Source: Elusimicrobiales bacterium
GTDB taxonomy: Bacteria > Elusimicrobiota > Elusimicrobia > Elusimicrobiales > Elusimicrobiaceae
Length of the DNA stretch: 64,000 nt
Reading direction: 5' to 3'
Assembly (NCBI GenBank): GCA_041651175.1
Contig: JBAZJT010000002.1
Location: 62,001-126,000 of the forward strand
The notes below the pieces were generated by a model. The model had not been told where the DNA came from, searched no databases, and worked only from the letters and a program-made list of their open reading frames with translations. Shown piece after piece: positions 9,187-17,774 of the stretch. A program made the translations under genes and the position numbers. Within the stretch, counting starts at the first letter, position 1; each line of letters opens with the position of its first letter.

Positions 9187-10170
9187 TTACCGTGAAACTT
9201 TTTCCGCCGCGCCTGAAAACACCTTGTCCATGGCTGATTTGATGCCGGAGCGCACCGCTTCCGTGGCGGCGCCGTTCCATTGCTTGGGGTCGGCGCGCAG
9301 AAAGCTGGTTTTATCCACGCGGTTGTCAAAACGGCCTATGGGCAGGTAAAAAGTCCTGCTGCGGGTTTCCACGGAGATTGCGCCCGGGCGGGGGGAATGC
9401 TGCTCCAGCCAGTCCATGTCGTCGCAGCCGTAATCGCCCAGCATGACGGCTTCGGGCACGCCGTGGTGGAGTATGGAGCCGGGGTCGTCCGGGTTGGCGC
9501 GCGCGGCGTTTTTGCGGCGGGATTCCTCCGGCGTTACCCAGATATAAAGTATCACGGCTTTTTTGAGAATTTCATCCGACAACAGCGCCAGCGAATGCCT
9601 GTAGCCGAACGGCGACTTCAGCGGCATGGGAGAGCCCTGCGCCCCGCCGCGCGCAAATTCTATCACCACCGTTTTCCCTTCAAGCGGGGCATAGGCGGCG
9701 GTTTTTTCCCTGATAAGCTTGGCCGATTCCGCTTCAAGCGCGGCGCAGATTTTGGATTGCGCCGCCGCGTCCAGCCGGGAGAATCTTCCCGAAATGCCGC
9801 ATTTGCCGGCGGCGCGCTCTATGCGCGCCAGCGTCCGGGCGGCGGCATCGCCCGCCGGATAGCTTTTTTGCGCCGCAAGGTCGGCATAATCCTCGTTAAT
9901 AAGCTCTATAAGCGTTCCCCAGTCGCGCGGGTCGGCGAAGGGTTTGTCCGGCGCGGAAAAAAACATGCGCGGCTTGCCCAGTGCGGCGGCCTCGTCGTCC
10001 GCGCGGCGCATGATATGCACATACGGGAAATCGTCCAGCTGGACGGTCGGTCCCATGTGAAAACTGTCGCGGCAGGTTTGCGGGGTCTGGAATTCCAGAT
10101 ACCGCCGCACCTCCGATTTGCCCGAAGCCGGCAGCGCCAGCAGCAACACGATGTCCAGAGTGTCTTTCAT
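9187..10170 (-). CDS. P-loop protein of unknown function
   Basis: A 327-residue soluble protein with an N-terminal nucleotide-binding loop, VLLLALPASGKSEVRRYL, of the kinase-like (G/A)xxxxGKS type. QLDDFPYVHIMRR and AVILYIWVTPEESRRKNAAR follow, the latter resembling a core strand plus basic lid of small-molecule kinases. There is no signal peptide. I do not recognise a named family. Its ATG overlaps the stop of ptuB by 4 nt, so it can be read from the defence operon's transcript, but its GC-rich codon use is like the host's. It may be a housekeeping gene beside which the defence pair landed, or a third member. Confidence 0.6.
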   Translation of the reverse strand: MKDTLDIVLLLALPASGKSEVRRYLEFQTPQTCRDSFHMGPTVQLDDFPYVHIMRRADDEAAALGKPRMFFSAPDKPFADPRDWGTLIELINEDYADLAAQKSYPAGDAAARTLARIERAAGKCGISGRFSRLDAAAQSKICAALEAESAKLIREKTAAYAPLEGKTVVIEFARGGAQGSPMPLKSPFGYRHSLALLSDEILKKAVILYIWVTPEESRRKNAARANPDDPGSILHHGVPEAVMLGDYGCDDMDWLEQHSPRPGAISVETRSRTFYLPIGRFDNRVDKTSFLRADPKQWNGAATEAVRSGIKSAMDKVFSGAAEKVSR

Positions 10171-10793
10171 AGTGGTTTCTCCTCTCGTCTACCGATAAAA
10201 GCGCATGTGACGGAATAATGCGGTTTAAGTTTTCCGTTTTCTGGTTTTAAGTAAGAATCCTCAATAAATCGGTATCCTTCGGCTTTGTTCGGAAAACCTT
10301 TCAATATATTATCCAGCGTTATCCAGTGGGTTTTTCTGCGCCCACATAATTTGAAGTCGTCGCGCAGGTTTAGCAACTTTATCATATACTGGCTGTTGCC
10401 ACCATTCGGCGACACTTTGCCATTACTCAAGTACATGAATATTTTGCTGTCATAGGTGCTGGAATGAGGATCTGTAAATTTCGCTGCGTCGTAGTTATTG
10501 CTTTTGTGGTGGCCGCAATGCTCTTTTGTGTTGCATGAGTAAGCAAGGTTGCTATATTCGTATTTGGCATCGGGATAAGTTGAGCGAGGTTTCATATGCT
10601 CAATATGCCCATCTTGTGTTGATGGCACAGCCGATTCGCAATAGCAACATAAAAAATGCTGCTCACTAATCAATGACTCTCCAACTTTTTGGTGACAGGC
10701 CCCATTCGTTTGCGCAAAAACCCCCCATTCTTGACCTGATGGTTGGCTGCCAAGACAAGATGGCGGAGATGGCGTCCTAGTGATTTTCTTCAT
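10167..10793 (-). CDS. ptuB: Septu-type HNH nuclease PtuB (TIGR02646-like)
   Basis: A 208-residue protein with the arrangement of the PtuB/TIGR02646 HNH family: SEQHFLCCYCES (zinc Cys pair), GHIEHMKPRSTYPDA (first catalytic His), NLAYSCN (Asn), then HCGHHKSN (last His). In Septu systems PtuB is the nuclease effector controlled by the PtuA ATPase and gives defence against phage. Here ptuB starts 17 nt inside the end of ptuA, so expression is coupled. Both genes are visibly AT-richer than the flanks, which suggests horizontal arrival. Family assignment is from motif order and context. Confidence 0.83.
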   Translation of the reverse strand: MKKITRTPSPPSCLGSQPSGQEWGVFAQTNGACHQKVGESLISEQHFLCCYCESAVPSTQDGHIEHMKPRSTYPDAKYEYSNLAYSCNTKEHCGHHKSNNYDAAKFTDPHSSTYDSKIFMYLSNGKVSPNGGNSQYMIKLLNLRDDFKLCGRRKTHWITLDNILKGFPNKAEGYRFIEDSYLKPENGKLKPHYSVTCAFIGRREEKPL

Positions 10794-12129
10794 TCTTCTT
10801 GGCTAAATAGTCCAACTGTTTTATTCGCATTGCGGCATATTGCAAATCTTTATCGCCTGTTCCCAGTTCGTTCTGCAATTCTTCCAGCAACCTGATGGCT
10901 TCATCTGTATTATGTTGACGCTTCTCCACCAACCCAAGATATTGAGTCAGTTTTTCTTCCTGTACCGGCGGGCGCGGGGGAACGTCAAAAATTTCCGCCA
11001 AAACTCTATTGCTTTCGCTGCCGAGGGTTCCCATGTCATCTGCAATATCGGACAATGCCCCATCCTCATTGATGATTCTTATATGCTTTTTATGCACAGA
11101 CGTAATCACCTGCGGGGAATGGGTGGTAACGATAAATTGTATTGATGGGAATGCCCTGGTCAGGGAAGGCAGAATTGTTTGCTGCCATTTCGGATGCAGG
11201 TGCATATCAATTTCATCAATCAGCACAATGCCTTGAGTGGTTTTGATGGCTTCCTGGGCTGGCAAATGAGAGTTAAGTCTTATCGCGCGGTGGGCAATAT
11301 CCGCGGTCAGCGCCACCATATTTCTGACACCGTCGCTGAGCCAGTCCACCGGCAGGGTTATGCCGGTAGACGCCTGTTCCATGATAATGCCGTCCTTGGA
11401 TCCCTTGAAGTCAATGTTTTTCCAGTCCAAAGGCTCAATAATAGCGTTCACGGCTGTTTTGAAAGCTTGCAAAGAGGCTTGTATTTTCTCCAATTGCAGG
11501 GGATTGTCTCGTTCGTCAAATGCCGCGCGGTGAAATCTCTCAAACCATTCCGCGAAAATTTTGTAACTAGACATCCCTGACAGACAAAGCATATACCCGG
11601 CGGTGCGGGACAAGTTTTCTTTTCTTTTTGTGAAAAACCGCATGTCGCCCCACAAGCGTCCTGTCCCGTAATAGGAGATTAAAGGCAAAGCGACAGACAC
11701 GGAAGCTGTTTGGACTTGTTTCTGCAAATGTTTGCCAAAATTTATAAGTGGTCTGCTTCCGCCATATGTTGTATGAGACTTGTCTCCGGACAACATTCTT
11801 TCCCATTTTTCCTGATTGCCATCTATAATTCCATCAGCAAACATCTTCACGGGAAATTGTTTTTCTGATTCTCTCATGCCTGCGGATGATTCCAAGAGTT
11901 TGCGCCTGACATCAGACGTGTGGAATTGAGCGCTTTGCACTGTGCCAAAAACGCCGACAAATGGTCCCAGCGCAATGGCCACAGCATCAAGAACCGCTGT
12001 TTTCCCGCAACCGTTTTTCGCCACAAGAACAGTCAGCTTTTCATCAAAAGCAATCGCCAGTTTTTCAAAGCGGCGGTAGTTGTGTAATTCCAGACTTCTT
12101 ATTTGTAACAGCTTCTTGTCATCGCTCAT
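10777..12129 (-). CDS. ptuA: Septu-type AAA/SMC-like ATPase PtuA
   Basis: This 450-residue ATPase has an N-terminal ABC/SMC-like P-loop (LTVLVAKNGCGKTAVLDAV), a mid-protein PVDWLSDGVRNMVALTAD in the signature position, and Walker B with D-loop GIVLIDEIDMHLHPKWQQ, followed by FIVTTHSPQVI. LGSESNRVLAEIFDVPPRP near the C terminus is also seen in PtuA-like ATPases. PtuA senses infection and controls the PtuB nuclease. The start has an AAGGGG site 7 nt upstream. The 60 bases from 10801 contain only 24 G or C, against about 45 of 60 in neighbouring genes, supporting transfer. A retron Ec78-type variant would need a reverse transcriptase, and none is present. Confidence 0.82.
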   Translation of the reverse strand: MSDDKKLLQIRSLELHNYRRFEKLAIAFDEKLTVLVAKNGCGKTAVLDAVAIALGPFVGVFGTVQSAQFHTSDVRRKLLESSAGMRESEKQFPVKMFADGIIDGNQEKWERMLSGDKSHTTYGGSRPLINFGKHLQKQVQTASVSVALPLISYYGTGRLWGDMRFFTKRKENLSRTAGYMLCLSGMSSYKIFAEWFERFHRAAFDERDNPLQLEKIQASLQAFKTAVNAIIEPLDWKNIDFKGSKDGIIMEQASTGITLPVDWLSDGVRNMVALTADIAHRAIRLNSHLPAQEAIKTTQGIVLIDEIDMHLHPKWQQTILPSLTRAFPSIQFIVTTHSPQVITSVHKKHIRIINEDGALSDIADDMGTLGSESNRVLAEIFDVPPRPPVQEEKLTQYLGLVEKRQHNTDEAIRLLEELQNELGTGDKDLQYAAMRIKQLDYLAKKNEENH

Positions 12130-12168
12130 AAAGTCCCCTTCACACGCCGCCCATATATTACAAAATCG

Positions 12169-13425
12169 TCAAAGGCTATTTCCGCCGGATATGGTTTGCC
12201 TGGCAGCCGCGTCGGCTTTCAGGATGGCGGAAAACTCTTTTCCGCAGTTGAAAAATTCCGCAACCAGCAGGCCTGCGGATGCGAGCGTTTTCATGTTTGC
12301 GGGCTTTGGCGCGGGGCCGCCTGAAACTTTCGCCAGCAAAGGCAGCGGTTCCCGGTTGTGATAGCCGTAGTCCGCGCGGTGGGCCATGCCGTGGTCCGCC
12401 GTTATTATAAGCAGGTCGCCTCTGGCGAGGCTGCGCATGATTTCGCCCAGCATGGCGTCGGCGGCCTCCAGGCAGCGCAACGCGCCTTCCGCGTCGCGGG
12501 TATGGCCGTAAAGACTGTCCGTATCCACGAAATTGGAGAAAATGAAGGTTCCGTTCGGGCGGTAAACGGTTTTGGAGGCGGCAACCGCGTTATATGTCCC
12601 CTGCGCCGACAGTGGATTTGTATCCTTGCCCTGCGGATGGATAAAGCCGCGGACAAACTGCGGGGAGACGAAGGCTTTGTCGGCCAGCTTTACTCTCTCG
12701 TGCCAGCCGGCGTTCACCAGCTCCGCCGTTTTGCCGACGGCGCAGGCCCATACGCCTCGCACCGCAAGAATGTCCGGCAGGGTTTTGCCCTGCAGCGGCA
12801 GCACGGCGTCGTGGCGGTTGGCGGTGCGTATTATCTCGCCGCCGGGGCCGCGTCTGTAGGCGCGCGCTATCGCGCGGGTAACGGGAATGCCCATCTCCTT
12901 GGCAAGCGCAAACGCGGCGTCGGCTATGGAGTGCTGCTCGCGCACGGGAATAACGGCCTCGCTCATGGCGATTTGGATGAGCGGGTCGCATTTGCTGGCA
13001 TAGACTATGGGATGTCCGGTTGTTTCATGCTCCAGCGCGTTAAGCTCTATCGCCTCCATGCCGCCGGCCATTTTGTTGAATATCGTTTTGCGGCCCACAA
13101 GCAGCTCCAGCGCGCGTATATAGTTTTCCGGGAAACCGTCCGGGAAAAGGCTGAAGGTGCGGTTATCCACCACGCCCATCATCTCGCGGTGGCCCACCAC
13201 GCTGTCGGCTGAGGCGGAGGCCTGCTCAACGCGCGCGGCAAAGGAGTCCGCGTCCGTTTTCGCGCCGATTTGGGCTTTGTGCTCCGGGGAAACTATTTCG
13301 CCAAGCCCAAGCGCGGCCAGATTTGGAATGTTCAGCGGCCCGGGATGTTTTGAAAGCAGATAATCCAGAGTGTCCAGCCCGACGGCATCTATGACAAGCA
13401 GCAGGGCTGTCTTGGAATTGGACAT
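12169..13425 (-). CDS. Phosphopentomutase-like protein (DeoB family, divergent)
   Basis: A 418-residue member of the alkaline-phosphatase superfamily resembling DeoB, which interconverts ribose-1- and ribose-5-phosphate. Visible sites are LLLVIDAVGLDTLDYLL (N-terminal metal Asp), ADSVVGHREMMG (position of the phosphorylated Thr), FSNFVDTDSLYGHTRD, and LLIITADHGMAHRADYGYH (metal ligands). The usual nucleophile motif is K-D-T-x-T-G-H-W-E; here Thr is replaced by Ser and Trp by Arg. I chose the ATG at 13425 because GGAG lies 6 nt upstream; a GTG at 13440 is the alternative. It lies between the defence pair and a phosphoesterase gene. Confidence 0.75.
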   Translation of the reverse strand: MSNSKTALLLVIDAVGLDTLDYLLSKHPGPLNIPNLAALGLGEIVSPEHKAQIGAKTDADSFAARVEQASASADSVVGHREMMGVVDNRTFSLFPDGFPENYIRALELLVGRKTIFNKMAGGMEAIELNALEHETTGHPIVYASKCDPLIQIAMSEAVIPVREQHSIADAAFALAKEMGIPVTRAIARAYRRGPGGEIIRTANRHDAVLPLQGKTLPDILAVRGVWACAVGKTAELVNAGWHERVKLADKAFVSPQFVRGFIHPQGKDTNPLSAQGTYNAVAASKTVYRPNGTFIFSNFVDTDSLYGHTRDAEGALRCLEAADAMLGEIMRSLARGDLLIITADHGMAHRADYGYHNREPLPLLAKVSGGPAPKPANMKTLASAGLLVAEFFNCGKEFSAILKADAAARQTISGGNSL

Positions 13426-13458
13426 GGGGAACTCCGTCACTTATGCCTGCCTCGATAG

Positions 13459-14196
13459 CTACCAGCCGTTGCCGATACGCTCCACCAGCAGTTCGGGCAG
13501 GCCGGCGGAACGCATCATTTTCTGGGTGGCGGCTATTGGATATTCCAGCCGGAATAACTGGAACGCGCGCTCCTGTGAATCATAGAGCGCGCAGGAGACG
13601 CGCGGGTTTCTGTCCCGCGGCTGGCCGACGGAACCGGGATTGAATATATACCTGTGTCCGTCCAGCATTGTGATTTTCTGGCGGTGCGTAAGCCCTTCCA
13701 TCAGCGGAAAGCGCACGCCCATGCAGCTCATCACGAAAGGCACATGGCTGTGGCCCACTATGCAGGCCCGGGTATGCCAGACCTCCATGCTTTCCAGGAA
13801 TTGCTCGCCGGTAAGCAGATATTCCTCCGCCGGGTTTTTCGGCGAACCGTGGACTATGGTGATGTCTTCAACCTCCAGCGTTTTGGGCAGGGATTCAAGA
13901 AATTGGACGGATTCGTCCGACAGAATGGCGCGGGTAAGCCCCAGCGCCTGCGCCGCGCAGGAGTTGAACCAGCTTACCGGCAGCTGGCCTATGGCCGCCA
14001 TGTCGTGGTTGCCGATGACGCAATGCAGCCCTTTGAGAGAGCGCACCATCTCCACGCATTCGTTGGGCTGGGGGCCGTAGCCCACCAGGTCGCCGCAGCA
14101 GAAGTAGCCGTCCGGCGAAAACTCCTCCAGGAAATTCAGCGCCGCCGCCAGCGCCTCGTAATTGCCGTGAATGTCCGAAATCACTCCGTACTTCAT
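13459..14196 (-). CDS. Calcineurin-like metallophosphoesterase
   Basis: A 245-residue soluble metallophosphoesterase with every metal motif of the family: GVISDIHGNYEAL, CCGDLVGYGPQPNE, VIGNHDMAA, IVHGSPKN and IVGHSHVPF, followed by FNPGSVGQPRDRN. The GYGPQPNECV segment places it with the YfcE/MJ0936-like group acting on phosphodiesters or nucleotides; the substrate cannot be told. Its ATG overlaps the end of smc by 4 nt, so it is co-expressed with the chromosome organiser. No signal peptide, so cytoplasmic. Confidence 0.88.
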   Translation of the reverse strand: MKYGVISDIHGNYEALAAALNFLEEFSPDGYFCCGDLVGYGPQPNECVEMVRSLKGLHCVIGNHDMAAIGQLPVSWFNSCAAQALGLTRAILSDESVQFLESLPKTLEVEDITIVHGSPKNPAEEYLLTGEQFLESMEVWHTRACIVGHSHVPFVMSCMGVRFPLMEGLTHRQKITMLDGHRYIFNPGSVGQPRDRNPRVSCALYDSQERAFQLFRLEYPIAATQKMMRSAGLPELLVERIGNGW

Positions 14197-17100
14197 TGCG
14201 CAGCCGCCAGAAGGGGCGCTTCCTCGCCGGAGGAGACGGCGGCCACGGGCCGCCCGTCGCGCGAGAGCGAGACCGAAATCACCTTGGAAACGCCCTGCTC
14301 TTCCATGGTGACGCCGTAGAGCACGTCTGCGGCTTCCATGGTGCGCTTGTTGTGGGTGATGATGATGAACTGGGTTTTGGAGGCGAATTCCTTTATAAGG
14401 CCCACGAAACGCTCCACATTAGCCTCGTCCAGCGGGGCGTCGGCCTCGTCCATGATGCAGAAGGGCGACGGGTTGACGCAGAAAAATCCGAACAGCAGCG
14501 CCAGCGCGGTAAGCGCCTTTTCCCCGCCGGAAAGGGCGGAGATGCTCTGGAGCTTCTTGCCCGGCGGCTGGGCCATTATCTCAACGCCGGTTTCCAGCAG
14601 GTTTTCCGGCTGGGTCAGAATCAGGTCCGCCTCGCCGCCCACGAAAAGGGTCTGGTAAATGCGGCGGAAATGCTCCCGCACTGCGTCGTAGGTGTGGCGG
14701 AAATTCTCGCGCGTGGCGGCGTTTATGCGCGCTATGGCGGATTTGAGGTCTTCGCGCGCGCGCTCCAGGTCGCCTATCTGGCTGCGCAGGAAATCCCCGC
14801 GCTGCGACAGCGCGTCGTATTCCTCCGGCGCGGTCATGTTGACGGCGCCCATGCTCTCCAGCCGGCGGCGGAGCATTTTAACGCGCTCTATATCCACCTC
14901 TACGCCGCCGTACTTCATGCGGGCTTCCTCTATGGTGGTCTGCCACTCGTCGGCCAGTTTGCGGGCTATTTCGTCGCGCTGGGCGGAGCGCTGGCTTACC
15001 TGCGCGCTCAGGTCGTGCGCCTCCAGCTCCAGAACGGAGAGTTCTTTCCTGAAATTGTCGGCGATTCTGGATTTTTCCTCGTACTCGCCGCGCATGGCGG
15101 CAAGTTCCTCGCGCAGGGCGGCCTGGCAGGTTTCCAGTTCGGCCAGTTCGGTTCTGCGGGAGGACAGGCGGGCCTGCGCCTGCTCTTTTTCGGCGGCGCA
15201 CTGCTCTATCTTGGCGCGGGCGCCGCCGCGCTGGGCGGCGCGCTTTTCAAAATTGCGGGTTATCTCCTCCAGGGAGGAGGCCGTCATTCTCAGGTCGGCT
15301 TCCAGCCCGTTGATGTTAAAGCGCAGTTCGGACAGCCTGGAGCCGGATTCATCGCGGCGGGATTTAAATGCGGCGGCCTGCTCCACCAACGCCTGCCGTC
15401 TTGACCTGACCGCCTCTATCGCGCTTTTAAGCTCCGTCTGGCGGGCGCGGCGGGATTGCAGCCCCTCCTCCGCGGCGGCAAGGGCGGCGCGGCTTTCCTC
15501 GCGCTTTGCGGCGATGCCGGTTTTCTCTTTTTCCACGAGGCCAAGCTCCTCCTCGTGATTGGCGCGGGCCTGTTTTTTCGCCTCAAGCGCAGCGGAGAGA
15601 ATGCTTTCGCGCGAGGTTTCCTCCCCCAGCGCGGCGCGGGCGGCGGCAAGCTCCTCTTCCGCGGCGCGGACTTCGCCCGCCACGGATTCGGACTGGGCGG
15701 CCAGCGCGGTTTCCTGCGCGGCGGCGGCCTCAAGGGCTTTGCGGACCTCCTCCTGCCGGCCCCAGTACTGCTGAACGGGGGACACGGAATCCGCCCCGGC
15801 CACAAGCCAGAACGGGCCTTCGGTATTGGAGCCCTGTCCCGTGCAGCCCGAAAGCAGCGCGCAAAGCAGATTTTCCAGTTCCGGCGGATAAGACAGCCGG
15901 GATTTCACCTCATCCGGCAGCGGCTGCGCGGGCTGAGACACTGCGTTCAGCGCCAGGAAACGGCAGCGGGCATTGCCCTGCGCGCGCACCTGCTCCGCCA
16001 TTTTCCGGGCGGCATCCAAAGAATCGCAGAGTATCGCGTCCATGAAGGGGCCCAGCGCCTCTTCCGCGAAAAGCTTGTTTTCATCTGAAAATGAAAGGTG
16101 CTTGCGCAGCGGGCCTTTGGAGCCTTCGGCCTCCGCTACAGCGCGCGCGCCCAGCCAGTAGGGGTCTTTTTCGGCCTGGGCGCATAGAGTTTCAAGAGTG
16201 GCGTTGAGCGCCGCCTTCTCGCTGCGGCAGGCGGATATTTTTTCAGCGGTCTGGGCCGAAAGCGCGCCAAGCACGGATTTTTTGGAATCAAGCAACTGGA
16301 CATTGTTGCGCGTCTGCTCCAGTTTGGCGCGCAGGGCCGCCAGCTCGGCTTCCGCGGCCTCTATATCCCTGGCGCCTTGCGCGGCGCGCTCGCCAAGCTG
16401 CTGCGTTTCCCTGTCCAGCACGGACAAATCCGCGTCGTAATGGCTGATAGCCGACTGCGCCAGCGCCACCCGGTTGGAGCATTCCAGCTCCGCGCGGGAG
16501 GCTTCCACAAGCCCGGCATTGGCGGCATCCAGTTCGTTTATGGCGGAGGTTATATCGGTTTCGGCGGTTTCCAGCGCGGCTGAAATTTCGTCGTATTCCT
16601 TTTGCAGCGGGGCCGCGCTTTCCGCCGCCGCCGCTATTTGCGCGCGCAGCCTTTCCACCGCCGGTTCCAACTCGGCCTTCCGGGCGGCGGAGGAGGCGTC
16701 CTCGTTGTCCCAGTCGCCGATTTGCCGGGAGAGTATGGCGGCGGAGGAATCGCATGCCGCGATTTCGCCTTCCAGCTTGCCCGTGTCGTATTTCGCGCCG
16801 GAGATTTTGCCGGCGAACTCCGTGTCCTGCGCCTGCTTGTGTGTCAAATTAAGGTTTAGCGCGGCGACCTCGCCTTCCAGCGCGGAAACACGGCCCTGCT
16901 TTTCCGACACCGCCTCATTAATCGGATGCAGTTTCGCCGTCGCGGCGGAGGCTGCCTCGCCGTGGCGGTCCGCCTCGGAAACCGCCAGCGCGATTTCGCT
17001 TTCCCGCAGCTCCTCGCGGTTTTTCTGATAGAGGCGGGCCTTTCTGGCCTCGGAATCCAGCTTTTTAATCTGTTCGTCAATAAGGACCACGGCGTCCATC

Positions 17101-17672
17101 AGGCGGGCCAGATCCTGGTCCACCTTTTCCAGCTTGCGCTGCGCCTCGTCGCGGCGGGACTTGTATTTGGAAACGCCGGCAGCCTCTTCAAAAAGCTCGC
17201 GCCGCATCTCCGGCGTGGCGGAAAGCACGAATTCCACGCCGCCCTGGTCTATTATGGCGTAGCCCTCGCCGCCGATGCCGGTATCCAGGAACAAATCGCG
17301 CACGTCGCGCAGCCGGCACTGCGTCTTATTAAGGAAATATTCGGATTCGCCGCTGCGGAATATGCGGCGCGTTACCGCTATCTCGCTGAAATCCAGCGGC
17401 AGGCGGCGGGCCTCGTTGTCGAAAATCATGTTGACTTCGGACATGCCGGTGGGCTGGCGCTTGGCGGTGCCGTTGAAAATTATGTCCACCATGGAGGCCG
17501 AGCGCAGCGATTTCCACGACATTTCGCCTATGCACCAGCGTATGGAATCGACCACATTGGACTTTCCGCAGCCGTTGGGGCCGATGACGCAGGTGATGCC
17601 GGGCTTGAAATCCAGCCGGGCCTTGTCCGCAAAGGATTTGAAACCGGATATTTCTATAGCTTTAAGGTACAT
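14193..17672 (-). CDS. smc: Chromosome partition protein SMC
   Basis: 1159 residues with the full SMC plan: an N-terminal head with Walker A (GPNGCGKSNVVDSIRW, near residue 35) and the NGT..R segment, a long coiled coil, a central hinge at roughly residues 510-640, a second coiled coil, and a C-terminal head with signature SALSGGEKALTALALLFG and Walker B CIMDEADAPLDEANVERF. It organises and segregates the chromosome. The start is set at the ATG of MYLKAIEISGF; a TTG ten codons upstream is less likely. ScpA and ScpB are not adjacent. It is divergent from the PIN-PhoH gene, with about 100 bp between them. Confidence 0.96.
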   Translation of the reverse strand: MYLKAIEISGFKSFADKARLDFKPGITCVIGPNGCGKSNVVDSIRWCIGEMSWKSLRSASMVDIIFNGTAKRQPTGMSEVNMIFDNEARRLPLDFSEIAVTRRIFRSGESEYFLNKTQCRLRDVRDLFLDTGIGGEGYAIIDQGGVEFVLSATPEMRRELFEEAAGVSKYKSRRDEAQRKLEKVDQDLARLMDAVVLIDEQIKKLDSEARKARLYQKNREELRESEIALAVSEADRHGEAASAATAKLHPINEAVSEKQGRVSALEGEVAALNLNLTHKQAQDTEFAGKISGAKYDTGKLEGEIAACDSSAAILSRQIGDWDNEDASSAARKAELEPAVERLRAQIAAAAESAAPLQKEYDEISAALETAETDITSAINELDAANAGLVEASRAELECSNRVALAQSAISHYDADLSVLDRETQQLGERAAQGARDIEAAEAELAALRAKLEQTRNNVQLLDSKKSVLGALSAQTAEKISACRSEKAALNATLETLCAQAEKDPYWLGARAVAEAEGSKGPLRKHLSFSDENKLFAEEALGPFMDAILCDSLDAARKMAEQVRAQGNARCRFLALNAVSQPAQPLPDEVKSRLSYPPELENLLCALLSGCTGQGSNTEGPFWLVAGADSVSPVQQYWGRQEEVRKALEAAAAQETALAAQSESVAGEVRAAEEELAAARAALGEETSRESILSAALEAKKQARANHEEELGLVEKEKTGIAAKREESRAALAAAEEGLQSRRARQTELKSAIEAVRSRRQALVEQAAAFKSRRDESGSRLSELRFNINGLEADLRMTASSLEEITRNFEKRAAQRGGARAKIEQCAAEKEQAQARLSSRRTELAELETCQAALREELAAMRGEYEEKSRIADNFRKELSVLELEAHDLSAQVSQRSAQRDEIARKLADEWQTTIEEARMKYGGVEVDIERVKMLRRRLESMGAVNMTAPEEYDALSQRGDFLRSQIGDLERAREDLKSAIARINAATRENFRHTYDAVREHFRRIYQTLFVGGEADLILTQPENLLETGVEIMAQPPGKKLQSISALSGGEKALTALALLFGFFCVNPSPFCIMDEADAPLDEANVERFVGLIKEFASKTQFIIITHNKRTMEAADVLYGVTMEEQGVSKVISVSLSRDGRPVAAVSSGEEAPLLAAAQ

Positions 17673-17774
17673 GTTTCCCAAGATGGTATCATTTGCCGCC
17701 AAGTCTAGTCAAAAAGGCGGCGCAATAATGCTAGAATTATCCGCGATGCCAAACCACAGCCTTCAAGGGGAGCT

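Noticed and set aside
10167..12129. Retron of the Ec78 type
   Set aside because: The ATPase-HNH pair is the same as in that retron, but no reverse transcriptase gene or msr-msd-like repeat is found nearby.
14196..15404. A 402-residue plus-strand frame opposite smc
   Set aside because: The minus strand encodes conserved SMC motifs through the whole region; the plus frame has no recognisable motif and no ribosome site.
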